From: Gammaproteobacteria bacterium
Lineage (GTDB): Bacteria; Pseudomonadota; Gammaproteobacteria; Pseudomonadales; Azotimanducaceae
DNA: 21,078 bases
Reading direction: 5' to 3'
Assembly (NCBI GenBank): GCA_002715785.1
Contig: PBAA01000004.1
Location: 61,794-82,871 of the forward strand
The notes below the pieces were generated by a model. That model was given only the letters and a program-made list of their open reading frames with translations, ran no database searches and was not told the DNA's origin. The position numbers and the translations under genes are program-made. Below, piece by piece: positions 1 to 7,546 of the stretch (positions within the stretch are counted from its first letter, which is position 1; every line of letters starts with the position of its first letter).

Positions 1-335
1 CCGAGCAAGAGCGCAAGTAGAAACGCCGAAATTCCAAGCCCAAGACTGATGGGCAGGCCTGCAGAGATAAGCTCGTTGACCGTGAAGTCTTTTTGCTTAA
101 ACGAAGGACCTAAATCACCGCCTCCGACCATGCGTAAGTAGCGCCAGTATTGAACCGGAAGCGGTTCGTCCAAGTGGTAGGAAGCCAACAAGTTTTTTTC
201 GATGGCAGGAGGTAACCGCCGTTCACCGTCAAAAGGGCCGCCGGGCGCTGCGCGGATCAAGAAAAATGCTGCACTGACGACTAGCCATAAAGTAACGATG
301 GCAAAGGCAAGTCGGCGAAAGATAAATCGGGCCAC
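1..335 (-). CDS. Peptide ABC transporter permease, DppB/OppB family (N-terminal part, runs off left edge)
   Basis: Inner-membrane permease of a dipeptide/oligopeptide ABC importer. The visible 111 codons read from a GTG at 335 as an N-terminal membrane helix (about residues 8-28), then the family's periplasmic stretch with APGGPFDGER, LPPAIEKNLLASYHLDEPLP and QYWRYLR, then GGGDLGPSF and the start of a second helix at the window edge. This is the usual OppB order; full OppB proteins are about 300 residues, so roughly a third is present. The GTG lies 6 nt after the stop of the substrate-binding protein gene, and the Shine-Dalgarno-like AGGAA sits inside the end of that gene, so the two are surely co-transcribed. 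The substrate is unknown; peptides are the family default. Confidence 0.9.
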   Translation of the reverse strand, partial: MARFIFRRLAFAIVTLWLVVSAAFFLIRAAPGGPFDGERRLPPAIEKNLLASYHLDEPLPVQYWRYLRMVGGGDLGPSFKQKDFTVNELISAGLPISLGLGISAFLLALLL

Positions 336-341
336 GGGACG

Positions 342-1877
342 CTATTTCCTGCGCAGATAGCGAGCCCCGTGAACATTCCGGGGATTAGTTTGCCAGCCGA
401 GGATTTGCGGATCGACCAAGCTCCGTATCATCACCGAGTATAATGGAATGACACCGAAATCCCGCAAACCTTCAATTTCAGCGCCTTTGAGTAACGTGAT
501 CCTGGTTTCAAGGTCAGCCGTGCGTTTAGCTTGGCGCATGAGCCGATCGTATTTGGGGGAGATGTAGCGCCCGTAGTTGACGTCCCCTATGTCGGACATG
601 AGCAGTTCGAGGTAGTGTTCTGGATTGTTTTCGCCGAACCAACCGGCCTGGGCAACCTGGAAGGCGCCCTGCCGAAGATCCGCGAAGTGCGCATTTAATT
701 CCGCATGGTGCAGGCTCGTTTGAACCCCCACTGATCGCCACATTGACGCGATCGCGATTTGGATTCGTTTGTTTTCGTCGCCGGTAAAGTAGCGAAGGGT
801 CAGTTTCAGCGGTTTGTTTTGAGTGAAGCCCGCTGCAGTTAGCAGCTTACGTGCCAGTTCCCTATCGGGCAGCTGAGTCGTTGCGGTTGGATAATTCGCC
901 ACTATCGAGGGTACAAGCCCATAGCTAACCGGCTCACCACTTTCCAAGACCTTTTCAGTGAGAATGCGTCGGTCAATCGCGAGCGCAAGCGCCTTACGAA
1001 TGCGTATGTCATCGAACGGCGGTTCCGAGACGTTAAACACCAGGTACATGACCGAAAGTAGAGGAGATACGCGGACGTGATCGGGCATGCGTTGTCGCAA
1101 CCAACGAAGTTCGCCGGCGGGGAAATCGAGAATTACATCAAGTTCGCCAGCCCGATATCGATTAAGAGCCGTCGTGGTGTTTTGAACAGGGATATAACGA
1201 ACCCCAGGAAGGGCTACGTTGGAAGCATCATAAAAACGTTGATTTTTTACCAGTTCGACGAATCCTTGAGGCCGCCAATCTGCAAGGATGAATGCGCCGT
1301 TGGTGACGATGTTCTCGGGTTTTACCCAATTTTCACCATGGGTTGTGATCGCGTGACGTGGTACGGGATAAGCGGTGGGGTAGAGCAACCGCTCGGCAAA
1401 AAAAGGGAACGGTTTTTCTAGCTCGATTTCGAGGCGATGAGTCGCTAAGGCCGCAACGCCCAGCGTACTCACGGGCGCATTGCCCGAATTAATCGCTTCG
1501 GCATTTTTGATCGGGTACATAAAAAACGCGAGGCTCGACGCCGTCTCGGGGTTCAATAGACGTTGGTAAGAAAAGACGAAGTCGGCAGCCGTGACCGGTT
1601 TGCCGTCGCTCCATCGGGCGTCGCGCCGCAGTTCGAACGTCCAAATCAATCCGTCGTGAGAAACTTCCCATGAGACGGCGGCGCCGGGAACGATTTGACC
1701 CGCTTGGTTCATGGTCGTTAGGCCAAGGTACAAGTCATTGAGGATGGTCTCCTCAAGTCTCAAGTTGTAACGATGTGGGTCGAGGGTTGCAGGTTCACCC
1801 GTATTTCCGATACGAATGAAATCGGCCAACCCGTTTACGCAACAGCAAATAGCCGAAATGAGCAAAAAGAGGCGCAT
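342..1877 (-). CDS. Peptide/oligopeptide ABC transporter substrate-binding protein, SBP_bac_5 (OppA/DppA-like) family
   Basis: Periplasmic binding protein that delivers peptides (or similar solutes) to the permease encoded just downstream. It has GEPATLDPHRYN near the N-terminus, the SDGKPVTAADFVFSYQRLL segment and PFDDIRIRKALALAIDR in the middle, all typical of family 5. The open frame extends to a TTG at 1913, but the ATG at 1877 gives a clean Sec signal peptide (MRLFLLISAICCCVNGLA) with likely cleavage after NGLA, so I chose it; the cysteine run has no good lipobox. About 511 residues, normal for the family. It is the first gene of a minus-strand operon and divergent from the PRISE-like gene across a very short spacer (66 nt, or 30 nt if TTG is used), so the two may share control elements. 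Substrate specificity cannot be read. Confidence 0.9.
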   Translation of the reverse strand: MRLFLLISAICCCVNGLADFIRIGNTGEPATLDPHRYNLRLEETILNDLYLGLTTMNQAGQIVPGAAVSWEVSHDGLIWTFELRRDARWSDGKPVTAADFVFSYQRLLNPETASSLAFFMYPIKNAEAINSGNAPVSTLGVAALATHRLEIELEKPFPFFAERLLYPTAYPVPRHAITTHGENWVKPENIVTNGAFILADWRPQGFVELVKNQRFYDASNVALPGVRYIPVQNTTTALNRYRAGELDVILDFPAGELRWLRQRMPDHVRVSPLLSVMYLVFNVSEPPFDDIRIRKALALAIDRRILTEKVLESGEPVSYGLVPSIVANYPTATTQLPDRELARKLLTAAGFTQNKPLKLTLRYFTGDENKRIQIAIASMWRSVGVQTSLHHAELNAHFADLRQGAFQVAQAGWFGENNPEHYLELLMSDIGDVNYGRYISPKYDRLMRQAKRTADLETRITLLKGAEIEGLRDFGVIPLYSVMIRSLVDPQILGWQTNPRNVHGARYLRRK

Positions 1878-1943
1878 CGCGAATACGATACGCAATGGTC
1901 GAGTGGCAAGCAAAACGGCACAATGCGCTTCCGCTGAGTCAAA

Positions 1944-3020
1944 TTGAGTAACCTCTTGCCGTATCAGAGGCTGTTGGTCGTCGGTGCACGTGGGTTGGTC
2001 GGTCAGGGCGTCCTTTCCGCTTTCGAAGGGGATGCTGACTGGTCGGTCACCGCGTTATCCCGTCGCCCGTTGGATTTTCCCACCGAGGCGACACACGTAG
2101 CGGTGGATCTAACGGACAGGATCCAAACTTTCGAGACGTTGAGTTTTTTGGGTACCTATACGCATATCGTGTTTGCCGCTTTACACGAGAAAGAAGATTT
2201 GATTGCGGGTTGGCGTGACGCAGAACAAATCGAAACCAATGTCGGCATGCTTCGGAACTTACTTGACGCACTCGAGCCGTCAGAACATCTAACGTTGTTA
2301 CAAGGCACCAAGGCGTATGGTGCCCACCTCGGGCCGATGGTGAACCCAGGCAAGGAGTGGCACGATCGACCTCCGGGACCTAATTTCTATTGGCCACAAG
2401 AAGATTTGGTTCGAGATCGAGCCAACGCAAGTGGATGGCGCTATACGGTGCTACGACCCCAGATCGTTTGTGGTCTGGCGTTGGGAAGCCCGATGAACAT
2501 GACGTTGGCTATCGGTGTATTTGCTGCGGTATCGAAAGCCATGGGACAACCCCTACATTTTCCTGGTGGCGATGCATTTGTGACTCAAGCGACTGACGCG
2601 AGCCTGCTTGGTCGTGCGGTGCGGTGGTTTGGGGCTCAGTCTGGCAGCGATAACGAGACCTACAACATTACCAACGGCGATGAATTAATTTGGCGATCCG
2701 TCTGGCCGTCGATCGCCGAGTCGTTCGAGATGGAAGTCGGCGACGATCGTCCGATTTCTCTCGTTGAAAAGATGCCAGATGTGGCATCGATATGGGATGA
2801 ACTGGTTCGACGTCACGGGCTCAAGCCATATTCGATGGACCAGCTTGTTGGCAAATCGTGGCAGTTTGCCGATGCGGTCTTCGGACTAAGAGGGGGTCAG
2901 GACACCCTCCTGTCAACGATTAAGGCGCGAAAACACGGCTTCGTCGACTGTATAGACACGGAAGATATGTTCCGGAACCAGTTCGCGGCTCTACAAAGCG
3001 CGCGGATACTGCCAATTTGA
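1944..3020 (+). CDS. PRISE-family (progesterone 5-beta-reductase/iridoid synthase-like) NAD(P)-dependent SDR
   Basis: Extended short-chain dehydrogenase, 358 aa, with the Rossmann motif GARGLVG at residues 14-20. The rest matches plant and bacterial PRISE/VEP1 proteins: LLQGTKAYG (119-126) with the family's catalytic lysine at 123, NFYWPQED (147-154) with the catalytic-type tyrosine, RPQIVCG and MNMTLAIGVFA, ITNGDELIWRSVWP, and a C-terminal block WDELVRRHGL...ARKHGF that tracks the Digitalis enzyme closely. Known PRISE enzymes reduce the C=C bond of enones using NADPH; natural substrates of bacterial members are mostly unknown. The usual NFYY motif has W in place of the second Y. The start is TTG at 1944, the first possible codon after an in-frame TGA at 1935, with no strong ribosome site. 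The stop overlaps the glucokinase start, so the two are coupled. Confidence 0.87.
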   Translation: MSNLLPYQRLLVVGARGLVGQGVLSAFEGDADWSVTALSRRPLDFPTEATHVAVDLTDRIQTFETLSFLGTYTHIVFAALHEKEDLIAGWRDAEQIETNVGMLRNLLDALEPSEHLTLLQGTKAYGAHLGPMVNPGKEWHDRPPGPNFYWPQEDLVRDRANASGWRYTVLRPQIVCGLALGSPMNMTLAIGVFAAVSKAMGQPLHFPGGDAFVTQATDASLLGRAVRWFGAQSGSDNETYNITNGDELIWRSVWPSIAESFEMEVGDDRPISLVEKMPDVASIWDELVRRHGLKPYSMDQLVGKSWQFADAVFGLRGGQDTLLSTIKARKHGFVDCIDTEDMFRNQFAALQSARILPI

Positions 3021-3985
3021 CGGTTTTAGTTGGAGATATCGGTGGTACCCGAGCGCGTTTCGCACTTTATAACCAAGGTCGGGCACAGCTTGTCCGAGAA
3101 TTTCCGACCGCCGACTTCGACGGGGCGGGTGCTACCGCCGTCGTCGCTCGTGCGTTGGAGGTTTTGGGGGTACGCGACGTCGCCGCGATCTGTTTCGCCG
3201 TTGCCGGGCCCGTTATCGATGGTAGAACGTCGATGACGAATGTGAATTTGACCTTCGACGAACGTGAGATTTCGAAAGAATTGGGTACGCCTGTCGCGGT
3301 CATTAACGATCTGGTGGCGCTCGGTCATGGATTCAATTCAGACGCGGCCAGAGCTGGGAAAGAGATAGGGGGAGCGGGCGCGATTCGTGGTGACGACACA
3401 CGAGCGATCGTTTGTGCTGGTACAGGTCTTGGTATGGCTATTCTTCCATCTCGAGCGATCGGTCGTGTCGTTGTACCCTCGGAAGGAGGTCATGCCCGAG
3501 TCACAGCCGTCGACGCCTACGAACGCGAGTTGATCGATGCAGCGGAGCAAGAGCTCGATGTTCGAGGGATTACCTGGGAACACTTTTTGTCGGGTCCTGG
3601 GCTTGTCAATCTATACCGCGCCGTCGCCGCATTGTGGGGGACTAAAGCTGAATTACTGGGACCGAATCAGATTAGTAAGCGAGGTATTGCGATCAGTGAC
3701 CCTGTCTGTCATCGAACGCTGGAGACCTTCTGCGCATTCCTTGGCACTGTGTGTGGCGCGATGGCGCTAACTGCCCACGCATTTGGTGGCATCTACGTGG
3801 GCGGGACCGTTATATCGGCCTTGGCGCCGATGTTAGAGGATGGTCGCTTTCGCCGTCGCTTTGTGGATATAGGTATCCAAGCCGAAATACTTCAATCGGT
3901 TCCAACGGTAATGTTTAGCGACGACTCTCTCGGGCTCTACGGGGCAGCTGAATATGCGACGCTTGCATTCTCTTCCATCGAGTGA
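3017..3985 (+). CDS. glk: Glucokinase (Glk family)
   Basis: Cytoplasmic ATP-dependent hexokinase, expected to make glucose 6-phosphate from free glucose. 322 aa, normal Glk length. It has the phosphate-binding motif GDIGGTRARFALY (Asp7, residues 6-18), CFAVAGPV (59-66), MTNVNLTF (73-80), catalytic Asp98 in VINDLVALG, the second ATP motif AGTGLG (134-139), and the sugar-binding set PSEGGH (Glu156, His159) and EHFLSGPGLVNLY (Glu188 on). These line up with Asn99, Asp100, Glu157, His160 and Glu187 of the E. coli enzyme as I remember it. The start is a TTG whose bases overlap the stop of the upstream PRISE-like gene (TTGA), implying translational coupling. No transporter or other sugar gene sits beside it, so the pairing is unexplained. 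Transcription converges on cfa 20 nt downstream. Confidence 0.92.
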   Translation: MTVLVGDIGGTRARFALYNQGRAQLVREFPTADFDGAGATAVVARALEVLGVRDVAAICFAVAGPVIDGRTSMTNVNLTFDEREISKELGTPVAVINDLVALGHGFNSDAARAGKEIGGAGAIRGDDTRAIVCAGTGLGMAILPSRAIGRVVVPSEGGHARVTAVDAYERELIDAAEQELDVRGITWEHFLSGPGLVNLYRAVAALWGTKAELLGPNQISKRGIAISDPVCHRTLETFCAFLGTVCGAMALTAHAFGGIYVGGTVISALAPMLEDGRFRRRFVDIGIQAEILQSVPTVMFSDDSLGLYGAAEYATLAFSSIE

Positions 3986-4005
3986 ATCGACTTGTATTCG
4001 AGTCT

Positions 4006-5178
4006 TTAGGCCCTGTCGTACAGGTAATTCCTCGTCGTTGGTACGGATGCATTGTTAATACTTAGCTGCAGCTGGTAGACGACGTGGCTTGAAATCTCAA
4101 AGGCCGTTTGGCATGAGAGCAGGTAAAACTCCCAGATACGGCAAAATCGTTCGCCCTTATCGCGTACAAATTCAGATCGGACTGCTTGAAACCGGTGATT
4201 CCATTCCTTCAATGTCAGCGCGTAATGCTGTCGCCACACCTCGATATCAGCGAAGACAAGTGGACTCTGCTCTACAGCGGAGGTGATCTCAGAGACTGCC
4301 GGGATGTAGCCGCCCGGAAAGATGTGTCGCCGTATCCATGGATTCGTCGCCGCAGGTCGATCGGTATGACCGATTGTATGGATCAACGCGATACCGTCTT
4401 CTGAGAGGAGTTCGGCGACCTTGTTGAAATAATGGTTAAAATTTCGAAGACCGACGTGTTCGAACATGCCGACGGAGACGATGGCATCGTATTGCCCCCG
4501 GTGGTTTCGATAATCTTCGAGATGGAATTGGGCCTGATTGTCTAAACTGCGCCGAGCGGCTTCTTGTTTGGCTACACTAAGTTGCTCGTTTGATAATGTC
4601 AGTCCGGTGACGTGAACGTCGTTTTGTTCAGCAAGATGTAGCCCGAGGCTCCCCCAGCCGCAGCCGATATCGAGTACCTTTTGACCGGGTTTGAGACATA
4701 GTTTCTTTCGAATGTGGTCGCATTTCGCGGACTGAGCCGCTTCGAGAGTTAGGTCCGGCGTACGAAAGTAAGCGCAGGAGTAGTGCATGTCTTGATCTAA
4801 GAATGCGCGAAAAAGAGACTCGTCGAGGTCGTAGTGATGACTCACGTTGTGCATGCTCGAACTTAGGTTATTCCACGACTGCAGAATTCCCGTACAAGCC
4901 GCCAAGAACCCTCGCCGTACTAACCCACCTTCGAAGTTCGTTCGCAGAATCGTCAGCAGTTCGGCGAGCTTGCCATCTTCGACATCCCAGCCTTGTTCTA
5001 TATAGGTTTCTCCGAGGTTAAGCAGCGGATTACGAACGATCTTAGACAGTACCCGTGGGTCATTGATCCTCCACACCACAGACACTGGGCCATGTCCGTA
5101 CACCTGCTCATCGCCGTTCGGGTGAACCAGTTTGAAGGCCCCGTGTTTGACATTGTCACGAATAAACTTATCGTACAT
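4006..5178 (-). CDS. cfa: Cyclopropane-fatty-acyl-phospholipid synthase
   Basis: S-adenosylmethionine-dependent enzyme that adds a methylene bridge across cis double bonds of fatty acyl chains in membrane phospholipids. 390 aa, normal length. An N-terminal domain (1-110) is followed by HHYDLDESLFRAFLD (114-128), MHYSCAYF (131-138), the SAM motif VLDIGCGWGSLGL (168-180), the active-site GMFEHVG (237-243), HTIGH (267-271), IRRHIFPGG (282-290) and WRQHYALTL. Cys135, Glu240, His267, Ile286 and Tyr319 match the bicarbonate-binding active-site residues described for E. coli Cfa, so it should be active. A related SAM enzyme with another unsaturated lipid substrate cannot be excluded. The ATG at 5178 has a purine-rich GAGAGAA upstream. 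It is a single gene, divergent from the F420-type oxidoreductase gene. Confidence 0.92.
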   Translation of the reverse strand: MYDKFIRDNVKHGAFKLVHPNGDEQVYGHGPVSVVWRINDPRVLSKIVRNPLLNLGETYIEQGWDVEDGKLAELLTILRTNFEGGLVRRGFLAACTGILQSWNNLSSSMHNVSHHYDLDESLFRAFLDQDMHYSCAYFRTPDLTLEAAQSAKCDHIRKKLCLKPGQKVLDIGCGWGSLGLHLAEQNDVHVTGLTLSNEQLSVAKQEAARRSLDNQAQFHLEDYRNHRGQYDAIVSVGMFEHVGLRNFNHYFNKVAELLSEDGIALIHTIGHTDRPAATNPWIRRHIFPGGYIPAVSEITSAVEQSPLVFADIEVWRQHYALTLKEWNHRFQAVRSEFVRDKGERFCRIWEFYLLSCQTAFEISSHVVYQLQLSINNASVPTTRNYLYDRA

Positions 5179-5239
5179 TCGCCATTTCTCTCATGCTTCT
5201 CCGCGATCCCCCTGATATTTTCAGCGTACGCGGTCGAAT

Positions 5240-5256
5240 AAGAATATCCTATTCTT
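5240..5256. promoter_or_regulatory. Perfect 17-bp inverted repeat between divergent cfa and oxidoreductase genes (operator candidate)
   Basis: AAGAATATCCTATTCTT is a perfect 7-bp inverted repeat around a 3-base spacer, in the 177-bp region separating the starts of cfa (5178, minus) and the LLM gene (5356, plus). Its placement 62 bp upstream of cfa and 100 bp upstream of the LLM gene suits a repressor or activator site for one or both. It is AT-rich within GC-richer DNA and has no following T-run, so it does not look like a terminator. No regulator gene is adjacent. The sequence is certain; the function is inferred. Confidence 0.35.
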
Positions 5257-5355
5257 GCCACAACTAATTCGCGACAAAATGTGGGGTCGATAGCGAGCCT
5301 AGTCGCGAGGCCGAGCGGTTCGAAAGGTGGGACTTAGCAAAGAGGGTATATACGA

Positions 5356-6402
5356 ATGAGGGTCAGCATCGGGGTAGGTAGTGCAGCGTCGGGTCGGCAA
5401 CGAGACTTTGATCGTCAAGTTGACTATGTCGTGGAGGCTGAAAAACTAGGCGTAGACGCCGTCTGGTCGGCGGAGGCATGGGGGCAGGATGCTGTCGCAC
5501 CGCTCGCGTACCTCGCAGCGAAAACGGACCGCATCAAACTGGGTACCGGGATTATGCAAATTAGTGCGAGAACCCCATCAATGACAGCCATGACTGCATT
5601 GACGATGGCTGCGCTTTCAAACGACCGTTTCTTGCTCGGTCTCGGCGTTTCGGGGCCGCAAGTGGTTGAGGGCCTTCAAGGCCGCCCCTTTGAGGGACCA
5701 TTGACGCGATTGCGCGAAACGATAGAAATCATTCGCCTCGCATTTCAGGGTGAAAAGCTGGCGTACCAAGGTAAATATCACAACTTGCCGCTTCCGGGCG
5801 GCGAAGGTAAAGCACTTCGTCTGGCACAGCCGGGTAACCAAGAAATACCCATCTACTTAGCCACGCTCGGACCGCGCGCGTTGGAATTGACAGGCGAACT
5901 AGCAGACGGGTGGTTAGGGACTTCCTTTACTCCAACCTACGCGAATGCCCACCTGGACTTTATTTCGCGAGGCGCAGAAGCCAAGGGTCGGTCGCTTGAC
6001 GACATCGATATTCAAGCGGGAGGCACCGTGGCCTTTGAAGCGGACATGGATGGCGTGATGGATTCTCTCAAAGCGGGGTTGGCATTCACGTTAGGAGCTA
6101 TGGGATCAGCTAAAACGAATTTTTATAACGACGCATACAAAAGGGGTGGCTGGGAGGACGCGGCAAACGAAGTGCAAGGGCTATGGGTAGCGGGTCGGCG
6201 CGAAGAAGCCATCGCAAAGGTACCAGAGGAAATGGTCTTACAATCGAACTTGGTGGGTGACGAAAAGGCAATACGAGAGAGACTCGTGGCATACAAACGA
6301 GCCGGTGTATCTACGCTTCGTGTTCAACCGGCAGGCCAGAATATGGATGACCAACTCAAAACATTGGGTGCGACGATGGATCTAATCGCCGACCTCGACT
6401 GA
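5356..6402 (+). CDS. LLM-class (luciferase-like) oxidoreductase, F420-dependent type
   Basis: TIM-barrel flavin or F420 oxidoreductase of the bacterial luciferase superfamily, 348 aa, cytoplasmic. Family blocks seen are EAEKLGVDAVWSAEAWGQDA (27-46), RIKLGTGIMQISARTP (59-74), RFLLGLGVSGPQVVEGLQG (91-109) with RLRETIEIIRLAF after it, and IYLATLGPRALELTGELADGW. The combination of SAEAWGQDA and SGPQVVEGL is what I associate with actinobacterial F420-dependent members rather than luciferase itself, but cofactor and substrate cannot be settled from motifs. The ATG at 5356 has GAGG about 9 nt upstream. The small membrane protein gene follows after 15 nt, so they are probably co-transcribed. No F420 biosynthesis gene is in the window. 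Confidence 0.85.
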   Translation: MRVSIGVGSAASGRQRDFDRQVDYVVEAEKLGVDAVWSAEAWGQDAVAPLAYLAAKTDRIKLGTGIMQISARTPSMTAMTALTMAALSNDRFLLGLGVSGPQVVEGLQGRPFEGPLTRLRETIEIIRLAFQGEKLAYQGKYHNLPLPGGEGKALRLAQPGNQEIPIYLATLGPRALELTGELADGWLGTSFTPTYANAHLDFISRGAEAKGRSLDDIDIQAGGTVAFEADMDGVMDSLKAGLAFTLGAMGSAKTNFYNDAYKRGGWEDAANEVQGLWVAGRREEAIAKVPEEMVLQSNLVGDEKAIRERLVAYKRAGVSTLRVQPAGQNMDDQLKTLGATMDLIADLD

Positions 6403-6417
6403 TAATCGCCTGGGAGA

Positions 6418-6735
6418 ATGGAAGGTAAAGTAAAAATTCAGTTGGCGTACGGACTGTACTTGGGAGTGGCCACGGCGGTTTTTGGCCTCTATCTTGCGTA
6501 CACCCAGCGGAATGCAGGGAATGCCTTTGTCGCATCCCACTGTCGTTTTCTCATTAGGACCTTTTGGATCGGTGTCTTGTATGTAGGATTGTCGGGGCTT
6601 TTGGTTGGTCTGCTTCCCGGAGGTATTTACCTGTTAGCGTTTCCGGCACTTTGGTGGTTGCTCCGATGTGTTAAGGGGCTGATGGATACTGTCAGCCATG
6701 AGCCAGTTCAGAATGAGGAGACGTGGCTCTTCTAG
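6418..6735 (+). CDS. Small membrane protein, DUF4870-like, three predicted helices
   Basis: 105 aa with hydrophobic segments at about residues 8-28, 47-65 and 67-84, so an integral inner-membrane protein. The pattern of an early helix, a loop with a conserved-looking VASHCRFLIRTFWIGVLY (38-55), and a third helix ending in LLRCVKGL resembles the DUF4870-type small membrane proteins, whose function is unknown. The start ATG at 6418 is preceded closely by GGGAG. It lies 15 nt after the LLM oxidoreductase and converges on the enoyl-CoA hydratase gene. Whether it works with the oxidoreductase is unknown. Confidence 0.72.
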   Translation: MEGKVKIQLAYGLYLGVATAVFGLYLAYTQRNAGNAFVASHCRFLIRTFWIGVLYVGLSGLLVGLLPGGIYLLAFPALWWLLRCVKGLMDTVSHEPVQNEETWLF

Positions 6736-6763
6736 GAGATCTCCACTGGATTAAATAGAAATT

Positions 6764-7546
6764 TCACGTTTGCGATCGGCCTCGACGTAGAATTTCGTGG
6801 CGTCGTGCTGCGATTTTCTCTGTCGTTACTTGGTTTGCTGAATGGGATTGATTCGCGGCCGCCTCGACGTCTAATCCCTCGGCGAGCGTCGTGTTCCAAC
6901 CTCTATCCATAATATCGAGCATTGCTTCGCGCGTAGCGCGGTCGGTACTGAGAATGTCTTTCGCTAGGTTACGTGCGCTCGGGAGAAGGTCGTCGAGATC
7001 GACAACACGATTGACGAGTCCCCAATCGTACGCCGTCTCCGCGTCTAGAAAATTACCAGAAAGGGAAAGTTCCTTGGCTCGGTTAATGCCCACGATCCTC
7101 GGCAACCGCTGAGATAGCCCCCACCCAGGAACGACGCCTACTCTGGCGTGTGTATCCGCGAATCGGGCATTGGTGGAGGCAATGAGAATGTCACACATAA
7201 GGGCGAGCTCGAAGCCGCCAGTAATCGCGAATCCATTAATGGCCCCAATAAGAGGTACTTTCAGCATGGCTAAGGCATCGCTCAATTCGGTCACAGATGA
7301 GTCCGTCGTGTTGTTACTCGAGTCCGTTTCACCCCCCAATTCTTTAAGGTCGAGACCGGCTGTAAAGGCTCGTCCTGCTCCAGTCAGAATAACGATTTCG
7401 CAGGATGAGTCTTCAGCCAGATTATGGAAGGTGGCAATGAGTTCGGCTCGTAGATCAACCGACAACGCGTTCATGACCTCGGGTCGATTGAGCGTGACTT
7501 CAGCAATGGAGGCGTCACGAGCGCAAAGTACAAGCTCACCACTCAT
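6764..7546 (-). CDS. Enoyl-CoA hydratase/isomerase (crotonase) family protein
   Basis: 260 aa crotonase-fold enzyme acting on an acyl-CoA thioester. The oxyanion-hole segments are GRAFTAGLDLKEL (58-70) and INGFAITGGFELALMCDI (103-120), with Glu113 at the position of the first catalytic glutamate (Glu144 of rat hydratase). The position of the second one (Glu164 in rat, in AQPEINLG) is His133 in ADTHARVGVVPGWGLSQRLPR. This THARVG variant is common among EchA paralogues, so dehydration/hydration may be altered or the reaction may differ. The ATG overlaps the stop of the upstream alpha/beta hydrolase by 4 nt (ATGA), giving a two-gene minus-strand operon. It could act in beta-oxidation of an unusual acyl-CoA with the dehydrogenase pair further right; this is not shown. 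Confidence 0.88.
   Translation of the reverse strand: MSGELVLCARDASIAEVTLNRPEVMNALSVDLRAELIATFHNLAEDSSCEIVILTGAGRAFTAGLDLKELGGETDSSNNTTDSSVTELSDALAMLKVPLIGAINGFAITGGFELALMCDILIASTNARFADTHARVGVVPGWGLSQRLPRIVGINRAKELSLSGNFLDAETAYDWGLVNRVVDLDDLLPSARNLAKDILSTDRATREAMLDIMDRGWNTTLAEGLDVEAAANQSHSANQVTTEKIAARRHEILRRGRSQT

Noticed and set aside
3986..4005. Possible terminator between glk and cfa
   Set aside because: Only 4-bp arms (GACT/AGTC) with an 8-base loop and no T-run; too weak to call.
6735..6744. GGAGATCTCC palindrome at the end of the small membrane protein gene
   Set aside because: It has no loop and no T-run, so it cannot be a normal intrinsic terminator; a 10-bp palindrome is not rare.
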